NCBI RefSeq assembly: GCF_016861845.1
Contig: NZ_BOLV01000001.1
Span: 1 to 64,000 of the forward strand
Source: Lacticaseibacillus suilingensis
Lineage (GTDB): Bacteria; Bacillota; Bacilli; Lactobacillales; Lactobacillaceae
Direction: 5' to 3'
Length of the DNA: 64,000 nt
Shown: in pieces, positions 58,958-64,000 of the stretch
Layout of the letters: every line of letters begins with the position of its first letter
Numbering within the stretch: the stretch's first letter is position 1
Notes under the pieces: model-generated
Databases searched by the model: none
What the model was told of the DNA's origin: nothing
What the model saw: only the letters and a program-made list of their open reading frames with translations
Translations under genes and position numbers: made by a program

Positions 58958-59750
58958 GTTGAACGATAAAGACTTCAAGCAGATCAACGAACGCTCACTG
59001 TTCGGTTTCCAACTTGGCTGGAACTACGAACGTATGCAGGCTTCTGGTTATCTGTATCACATCCTGCCACAACTGCGTAAGATTTACGGGGATGGCACTC
59101 CTGAATTGAAAGAAATGATGGAGACGCACACCCAGTTCTTCAACACCTCAAACTTCTTCAACACCATTATCACTGGTATTGATCTGGCGGTCGAAGAAGA
59201 ACAAGGCATCAAGGGTAAGGAAACTGTTGCCGGGATGAAAGCCGGCTTGATGGGCTCCTTCGCTGCGATTGGTGACTCTATCTTCGCTGCCTTGATTCCT
59301 GCTATCTTTGGTGCGATTGCTGCTTCCATGGCGAAGCAGGGCAACCCAATCGGGATCTTCATCTGGATTGCGGCTCAAATCGTCGTTGACGTCTTCCGTT
59401 GGGTTCAACTGAAGATTGCCTACAAAGAAGGGGTTAACCTGGTTACAACCATGCAGCACACGCTGAATGCGTTGACCGATGCCGCTTCCTTGATGGGTGT
59501 GTTCATGGTCGGCGCCTTGGTCGCAACCATGATCAACGTCAAGTTTGCTTGGGCCCCAGTTGTTGGGACCGTGCCTTTGAACATCCAGAACAACCTGGAC
59601 ATGATCTTGCCTCGCATTTTGCCAGCCTTGATCTGCGGCTTCGTTTACTGGATGCTGGGTAAGAAGGGCATGACCTCCACCAAGGCGATCTTCATCGTTT
59701 TGGTCTTGGCCATTGCTCTGGGTGCCCTTGGTATCATCGCGAAGGCATAA
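58944..59750 (+). CDS. PTS mannose-family IID permease
   Basis: A 268-residue IID subunit that forms the membrane complex with IIC. Seen: N-terminal RSLFGFQLGWNYERMQASGYLY, the GLMGSFAAIGDSIFAALIPA segment and GLLGKKGM-like C-terminal loop (LGKKGMTSTKAI). The ATG at 58944 follows GAGGGGG and lies inside the IIC gene, so the two are coupled. Confidence 0.94.
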   Translation: MTNYKLNDKDFKQINERSLFGFQLGWNYERMQASGYLYHILPQLRKIYGDGTPELKEMMETHTQFFNTSNFFNTIITGIDLAVEEEQGIKGKETVAGMKAGLMGSFAAIGDSIFAALIPAIFGAIAASMAKQGNPIGIFIWIAAQIVVDVFRWVQLKIAYKEGVNLVTTMQHTLNALTDAASLMGVFMVGALVATMINVKFAWAPVVGTVPLNIQNNLDMILPRILPALICGFVYWMLGKKGMTSTKAIFIVLVLAIALGALGIIAKA

Positions 59751-59776
59751 TTTCAGAATAGAAAAGGACGGTTATT

Positions 59777-60157
59777 ATGAGTGAATTGGTATTGGTAAGT
59801 CACGGTCAGTTCTGCACGGAACTGAAGAAGAGTGCTGAAATGATTATGGGTCCTCAGGAAAACATTCACACGGTCGAACTTCTGCCCAGTGAAGGCCCTG
59901 AAGACTTCAAGGCAAAATTTGACAAGACGGTCGAAGGTCTCGGAGATTTCACCGTATTCGCTGATTTAATGGGCGGCACGCCGGCCAATGTGGTAGCGCG
60001 TATCCTCATGGAAGGCGAAGGTCATTTCGACCTCTTCACCGGGATGAACCTGCCAATGATCATCAGCTTTATCAACGCTGAGATGGTTGGTGGCGAACCA
60101 AACATCGTCGACGATGCCAAAGCCGGCGTTGTCCATGTCAACGAAATGCTGAGCTAA
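59777..60157 (+). CDS. PTS mannose-family IIA
   Basis: A 126-residue IIA with its phospho-accepting His in the N-terminal LVLVSHGQFCTEL motif and the FADLMGGTPANVVAR loop typical of the family. It takes phosphate from HPr and hands it to IIB. AAAAGGACGG lies before the ATG. Last PTS gene, closed by a strong terminator. Confidence 0.95.
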   Translation: MSELVLVSHGQFCTELKKSAEMIMGPQENIHTVELLPSEGPEDFKAKFDKTVEGLGDFTVFADLMGGTPANVVARILMEGEGHFDLFTGMNLPMIISFINAEMVGGEPNIVDDAKAGVVHVNEMLS

Positions 60158-60166
60158 TAACCACTG

Positions 60167-60198
60167 AGGGCCAAGGAGCGATCCCTGGCCCTTTTTTT
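60167..60198 (+). terminator. Terminator of PTS operon
   Basis: AGGGCCA-A-GG / TCC-C-TGGCCCT stem followed by seven T. Confidence 0.88.
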
Positions 60199-60199
60199 A

Positions 60200-60457
60200 C
60201 AGGCTGCGAAGCGGGGCGTACTTAGCTCGACAATTAGCCTAGCGCTGAGTCTTGTCGGCGGTTTGGGCCGGCTGGGCTCGGCGCGTAGCTAATTGCTCGA
60301 GCGTTGCCCCGCTGAGCGCAACTAGAGCAGGCTGCGAAGCTCGGCGGCCTTTGCACGATGGCTAGCCTAGGTTAAGGTTTTGCCGCTGGTTTTAGGCGGC
60401 GAGACCTTAACCGTAGCTAGACACTCGTGCATTGCCGAGCTGAGCGCAACTACAACA
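60200..60457 (-). repeat. Head-to-tail array of palindromic repeat copies E and F
   Basis: Two units in minus orientation (E 60200-60327, F 60328-60457), period 128 bp. E stems on the minus strand: GCGGGGC/GCCCCGC, CTCGA/TCGAG, AATTAGC/GCTAATT. F stems: AGCTCGGC/GCCGAGCT, CACGA/TCGTG, GGTTAAGGT/ACCTTAACC, GCCGC/GCGGC. Conserved boxes TAGTTGCGCT, AGCTAC, GGCTAG and TTCGCAGCCTG. The array splits the PTS genes from nagA. Confidence 0.85.
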
Positions 60458-60520
60458 GCGAGGCGCCAAAGCGAAAAACTCTATTTTTACCGCTGACGCC
60501 CTTCAGCCAACCTTTTGTCA

Positions 60521-60567
60521 GATTCGGGTGTTTGGACTAGACCACTAACCCGAATCCGTGCTACACT
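60521..60567 (+). promoter_or_regulatory. nagA promoter with nested GntR-type palindrome
   Basis: GATTCGGGT (60521-60529) and ACCCGAATC (60548-60556) flank TGGACTAGACCA (60533-60544), one base off the DasR/NagR consensus TGGTCTAGACCA. Both palindromes share one centre. An extended -10 box, TGCTACACT (60559-60567), follows immediately. Confidence 0.65.
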
Positions 60568-60611
60568 GTTGTATGGAAACGCATTACAAATAAACTTAAG
60601 GAGATTGTGCA

Positions 60612-61772
60612 ATGAGCTACTACATTCACGCTGCGAAGTTTTTCTTAAAGAACACGACCGAAAATGGCGGGTGGCTTGAAGTCACCGACGATGGTAAGTT
60701 CGGCGATTTCATTCCTGCCTATGGTGAAAAGCCAGCCGGCGAAATCAAGGACTACGGGGATCAATGGATTGCCCCTGGCTTGGTTGATACGCATATTCAC
60801 GGCATGTTGGGCCATGACGTCATGGACAACGACTGGGAAGGCATCAACGAGATGTCTGAAGGCCTGCTGAAGGCTGGGGTGACTTCCTGGTTGCCAACCA
60901 CGCTGACCGGTCCGTTCGAACAGTTGAACGACGTCTGCAAGACCATCGGCGACCATGCCGGCGAAGAAAAAGGCGCCAAGATCCAAGGGATTTACTTTGA
61001 AGGCCCATTCTTCACTGAAGAACACAAAGGCGCGCAAAATCCTAAGTACTTCCGTGATCCTTCCATCAAGGAATACGACGAATGGCAAGCCAGCGCCAAG
61101 GGTCTGCTCCAAAAGATGGCTTTGGCCCCAGAGCGTGAAGGTGCCGTTGAATTCACTAAGCACATGAGCCAAGACGGCAAAGTGGTTGCTTTGGGCCACT
61201 CCAGCGCGACCTTTGAACAAGCTAAGGCCTGTGTTGAAGCCGGTGCCACCGTCTTCTGCCACACCTTTAACGGCATGTCCGGTTTGAACCACCGCGCACC
61301 AGGGATGGTTGGCGCTGCGATGTACATGCAAATCGTTGACGACGAACTGATCTGCGACGGCCACCATGTGCGCCCAGAAGTCGTTGGGGCCTTGATCAAA
61401 GACAAGACGCCAGAACACATTGCCCTCATCACCGACTGCATGCAAGCCGGCATGATGCCAGACGGCGAATACATGCTGGGTGAATTCCCGGTTATCGTCG
61501 CTGACGGCATGGCTAAGCTGAAGGACGGCGCGCACAGTCTCGCTGGCTCCATTTTGCAGCTTAAGGATGCCATCAAGAACGTGGTTGACTGGAACGATGT
61601 TGTCCCAGAAGATGCCATCAAGATGGGCGCCTTAGTGCCTGCTCGTTCATGCAAAATCGACGACAAGTGCGGCAGCATCCTGCCTGGCCGTGACGCCGAC
61701 TACTTGGTTCTGAACAAGGACATGAGCTTGGCCGAAACCTACCTGGATGGGGTTTCTCGTTACCAGGCTTAA
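60612..61772 (+). CDS. nagA: N-acetylglucosamine-6-phosphate deacetylase
   Basis: A 386-residue amidohydrolase removing the acetyl group from GlcNAc-6-P or GalNAc-6-P before AgaS or NagB acts. Seen: LVDTHIHGMLGHDVMD, IYFEGPFFTEEHKGAQNP, metal His in ALGHSSATFEQA and FCHTFNGMSGLNHRAPG, and catalytic Asp in ALITDCMQAGM. AAGGAG precedes the ATG. Own promoter with a GntR-type operator. Confidence 0.95.
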   Translation: MSYYIHAAKFFLKNTTENGGWLEVTDDGKFGDFIPAYGEKPAGEIKDYGDQWIAPGLVDTHIHGMLGHDVMDNDWEGINEMSEGLLKAGVTSWLPTTLTGPFEQLNDVCKTIGDHAGEEKGAKIQGIYFEGPFFTEEHKGAQNPKYFRDPSIKEYDEWQASAKGLLQKMALAPEREGAVEFTKHMSQDGKVVALGHSSATFEQAKACVEAGATVFCHTFNGMSGLNHRAPGMVGAAMYMQIVDDELICDGHHVRPEVVGALIKDKTPEHIALITDCMQAGMMPDGEYMLGEFPVIVADGMAKLKDGAHSLAGSILQLKDAIKNVVDWNDVVPEDAIKMGALVPARSCKIDDKCGSILPGRDADYLVLNKDMSLAETYLDGVSRYQA

Positions 61773-61792
61773 TCATTAAGCATCATGCTTCT

Positions 61793-61829
61793 AAGACTCA
61801 CCGCATTTGCGCGGTGAGTCTTTTTTTGT
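61793..61829 (+). terminator. Terminator after nagA
   Basis: AAGACTCACCGC / GCGGTGAGTCTT perfect 12-bp stem, then seven T. Confidence 0.93.
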
Positions 61830-61929
61830 TATCGGTAACTCCAAATATCGGCCCTTAGTTGGTGGTCGTCGCTGTTTTTTGCGCGTACACTTAAGGTACC
61901 GAAAACGCTTCACGCAATGGAGGATGGGT

Positions 61930-63279
61930 ATGAGTAAAAAGCAATTCAGCGGCTGGGTGTTGCTGCTGGTGGGCCTGATGGTTGGCTTGTGGCGCGGGGG
62001 CCAGCAAGTGCAGGCCGCCACGTTGACGCCAGCGCAAGTGACCGAAGCCAAACGCTGGTATCAAGATCCGCAAGGGGTGATTAAGGCCAAGACGCAGCAG
62101 GCGCTTTATCAAGCCAATGCCAAGACCTTTGCCAAACTGCCGGGCCATCCGCAAATCGCCGTTATGGTCACCAGTGGCAAAGACGAAGATGAGCTGCAGG
62201 ACTATGCTAATGAGCAGTTTAAGCGTTATGGTTTTGGCCAAAAAGGCTGGGATAACGGCTTGCTCCTAACGATTGAACCGAAAGAGAAGCACTACTGGTT
62301 AGAGGTCGGCTATGGGTTAGAACCGGTGGTCCCCGATGGTGCTGGCGCGGACATCGTTACCGGCAAGGTCAAAACCATGCTTCGGGCCAAGCAGTTCGAT
62401 CAGGCGATTGCGGCGATTGTCAACAATACCGCCAAGCGCGTGCAGGCGCATGCCAGTGCGATTTCGACCCCGGCCCAAATTACCGCGCGGCGCGCAGCCG
62501 AAAAACGGCGTGATCGCGTGATTGTCGGGCTGGTGCTGGCCATGTTAGCCGTTGCTCTTGGCATGACAGTGCGCTTTTTCAGTTTGCGCAATCGCCTGGC
62601 GCTAATTTTGACCACACAACCGGATCAGTTTCCGATTCTGGGTCTGCTGGCTTCGGCTGGTATTACGCTGAATCCTGATCGGGTTCCTGGGGGCGGCTGG
62701 CAGCTGTTCAATCAGCAAAAAGCGATGCAGCATAGTTTTGCCAAAATCATTCGCCGCGATTATGTGACCTGGCTGGTGAAATTGCCACATCAGGCCCCGC
62801 AGCCGTATTTCTACTATCGCAAGGACAGCCCGCAATTAGCTAAAATGCCTGATGCGGCGCTGGCCCAAATGCCAAGTCTGACCGCAGTGGTGACCGATGA
62901 AACCCTGCTGGCAGATAATGAATCCATGGCTGGTGTCGTGCGGTCGGAAGTGCAAATCGCCGGCGCCTATGCGGAGCGCTTCGCCCGGTGGCTGCAACCG
63001 CAGTCCATCAAGCCGGATGAAGCTAGCAGCGTGTGGTGGGAGTTCTTTATGCATGTGCAGCCGGCAGATGCTGAGTTGAGTGATGAACAGCTGGCTGCGA
63101 CTTGGCAAATGATACTCAACCACCTGCGCCATCCCGACACTGCCCAAACCGCGATGGCCGGTGTGGCACCCTGGGCAGTCACCTCCTTTGCCCCGGCCAA
63201 TACCACCAGCGCTGGCGGCTTTGGTAGCGGCGGCGGCGGTGGCGCCAGCGGTGGCGGTGGTTTTGGCGGCAGCTGGTAA
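61930..63279 (+). CDS. TPM-domain membrane protein (YgcG-like)
   Basis: A 449-residue protein: signal peptide or N-terminal anchor (WVLLLVGLMVGLWRGG), extracellular TPM domain (~45-165; QIAVMVTSGKDEDELQDYA, KGWDNGLLLTIEPKEKHYWL, the family's VGYGLEPVVPDG), one membrane segment at ~200-220 and a cytoplasmic part, ending in a Gly/Ser-rich tail (GFGSGGGGGASGGGGFGG). TPM proteins are linked to membrane protein turnover and phosphatase activity. ATG 61930 is chosen for its spacing from GGAGG. Confidence 0.87.
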   Translation: MSKKQFSGWVLLLVGLMVGLWRGGQQVQAATLTPAQVTEAKRWYQDPQGVIKAKTQQALYQANAKTFAKLPGHPQIAVMVTSGKDEDELQDYANEQFKRYGFGQKGWDNGLLLTIEPKEKHYWLEVGYGLEPVVPDGAGADIVTGKVKTMLRAKQFDQAIAAIVNNTAKRVQAHASAISTPAQITARRAAEKRRDRVIVGLVLAMLAVALGMTVRFFSLRNRLALILTTQPDQFPILGLLASAGITLNPDRVPGGGWQLFNQQKAMQHSFAKIIRRDYVTWLVKLPHQAPQPYFYYRKDSPQLAKMPDAALAQMPSLTAVVTDETLLADNESMAGVVRSEVQIAGAYAERFARWLQPQSIKPDEASSVWWEFFMHVQPADAELSDEQLAATWQMILNHLRHPDTAQTAMAGVAPWAVTSFAPANTTSAGGFGSGGGGGASGGGGFGGSW

Positions 63280-63380
63280 AAAGCTTTCGCAAAATTTGCC
63301 AAGATAGCGAAAACTGCGGAGAAAGGCCCCCTGCTTTCTAGCCTACAATTTACTTGTAAGCTGGAGAGGGGGAGACACCA

Positions 63381-63869
63381 ATGCGTGTCATGGATTTAAC
63401 GGGCCAGAAGTTCGGCCGTTTATTGGTTTTACATCGCGCAGGGACCGCAGCGAACGGGAATGCTTCTTGGCAGTGCCGCTGTGATTGCGGCAATATCGTT
63501 GTGGTTGATGGGTATCGCCTGCGCCATCACCAAGTGAAGAGCTGTGGTTGCTTGCGGCGAGAGGTTTCCCGGCGTTATGCGGCGAATAACCCAGCGTTTA
63601 CCGCCCATCAAAAGGCTCACGGCACTGATTTGGTGAGCGATGATGGGGTGCCACTGAATTCATTGATCCGGAGCAAACGAAATAAATCAGGCGTGATCGG
63701 CGTGTCTTACAATGCCGCCAATCAACGCTGGTTCGCTCGGCTTCGGCACAATGGTAAGTATGTGTTGCTGAAGGCTTGCGACAGCTTCGACGAAGCCGTT
63801 GCCCTGCGCCGCGCTGCGGAACGGCAATATTTAGGCCGGCAGGATACTGCGATTAGCAGTGAAGCATAA
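63381..63869 (+). CDS. Zn-ribbon plus AP2-like DNA-binding protein, phage-type
   Basis: A 162-residue protein. N-terminal half has a zinc-binding pattern, WQCRCDCGNIVVVDGYRL then KSCGCLRRE. C-terminal half (~95-155) resembles an AP2/integrase-type DNA-binding domain: SGVIGVSYNAANQRWFARLR then FDEAVALRRAAERQYLG. Such proteins are common in phages and often join an HNH nuclease; no HNH motif is seen here. GAGAGGGGGAG precedes the ATG. It stands alone, with no other phage gene nearby in the window. Confidence 0.8.
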   Translation: MRVMDLTGQKFGRLLVLHRAGTAANGNASWQCRCDCGNIVVVDGYRLRHHQVKSCGCLRREVSRRYAANNPAFTAHQKAHGTDLVSDDGVPLNSLIRSKRNKSGVIGVSYNAANQRWFARLRHNGKYVLLKACDSFDEAVALRRAAERQYLGRQDTAISSEA

Positions 63870-63873
63870 CGTG

Positions 63874-63902
63874 AAGGATTGGCCGGCGGGTCAATCCTTT
63901 TT
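63874..63902 (+). terminator. Terminator after AP2-like gene
   Basis: AAGGATTG / CAATCCTT stem followed by TTT. Confidence 0.75.
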
Positions 63903-63908
63903 GGTCGC

Positions 63909-63960
63909 AAAAGAGCCGCACTGCTCATCAATCTGGCGATGAGCGGCGCGGCTTTATTTT
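63909..63960. terminator. Second hairpin, bidirectional
   Basis: AAAGAGCCGC pairs with GCGGCTTT, with inner GCTCATC/GATGAGC. T-rich on the right and A-rich on the left. Confidence 0.65.
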
Positions 63961-63973
63961 GTATTTGTTTGAG

Positions 63974-64000
63974 TGAAGGCTAGGCTACCCATCCGACTAA
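63974..64000 (+). repeat. Fragment of palindromic repeat at window edge
   Basis: AGGCTAGGCTACCCATC (starting near 63978) matches the right half of copy A. The left half is absent upstream and the rest is cut by the window end. Confidence 0.55.

Noticed and set aside
60645-61535. 296-codon minus-strand frame opposite nagA
   Set aside because: nagA carries all metal ligands and has a ribosome site; the opposite frame has neither motifs nor a ribosome site.

Overview
This 64 kb window looks like chromosome from a Gram-positive, GC-rich, sugar-fermenting member of the Lactobacillaceae. The signs are strong GGAGG-type ribosome binding sites, TTG/GTG starts, CcpA-type cre sites, many sugar PTS systems with 6-phospho-beta-glucosidases, L-lactate dehydrogenase, PepI/PepD/PepF peptidases and a Zn-independent S14 paralogue. 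A Lacticaseibacillus/Schleiferilactobacillus-like genus is plausible, but that is inference; no rRNA, tRNA or intact IS is present to fix it.

Layout. 0.1-5.2 kb: a GH1 phospho-glucosidase divergent from a GntR regulator, then a PTS IIC coupled to an FAD oxidoreductase. 5.2-11.6 kb: degenerate DNA and a small gene, then a minus-strand Lac/Cel PTS operon (IIB-IIC-IIA-GH1) facing its PRD regulator. Its GH1 has Gln in place of the catalytic acid/base Glu. 11.8-18.2 kb: another GH1, a membrane-anchored coiled-coil protein, proline iminopeptidase, a phosphatase, an AlkD-like glycosylase and small membrane proteins. 18.2-23.4 kb: xylose genes xylR-xylA-xylB-epimerase. 23.5-32.4 kb: mostly housekeeping (CmpB-like membrane protein, DJ-1/PfpI, LDH, UDG-fold, MFS, LysE, deformylase-like, DUF554, PepF), with a CIRCE element at 28.24 kb. 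32.7-36.9 kb: bglG-type antiterminator, beta-glucoside PTS and GH1. 37.1-40.3 kb: an ECF sigma/anti-sigma pair and a zinc-starvation cluster (Zur-like box, Zn-binding lipoprotein, cysteine-free S14, 36-aa basic protein). 40.5-48.6 kb: aquaporin, a fifth GH1, GNAT, and a GH3-GPH transporter-GH29 operon. 48.7-53.6 kb: PepD, NrnA, nicotinate phosphoribosyltransferase, Nudix. 54.2-61.8 kb: HAD phosphatase and an amino-sugar locus (GntR, AgaS, mannose-family PTS IIB-IIC-IID-IIA, NagA). 61.9-64 kb: TPM-domain protein and a Zn-ribbon/AP2 protein.

The genes mostly work as sugar modules: a PTS or GPH porter brings in a glycoside, a linked hydrolase frees the sugar, and a local regulator plus CcpA sets expression.

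The most unusual signals are non-coding. (1) A family of ~127-bp imperfect palindromes, partly in head-to-tail arrays, has stems that covary between copies while the unpaired boxes stay fixed. (2) A ~238-bp cloverleaf with 38-nt outer arms and three internal hairpins lies at 50.19-50.43 kb. (3) Two minus-strand terminators with no upstream gene define two candidate sRNAs at 53.65-54.02 kb; one presents four CCTCYAA (anti-Shine-Dalgarno) motifs, three of them in hairpin loops. The best protein-level signal is the NQ-type (myrosinase-like) GH1 at 5952-7403.
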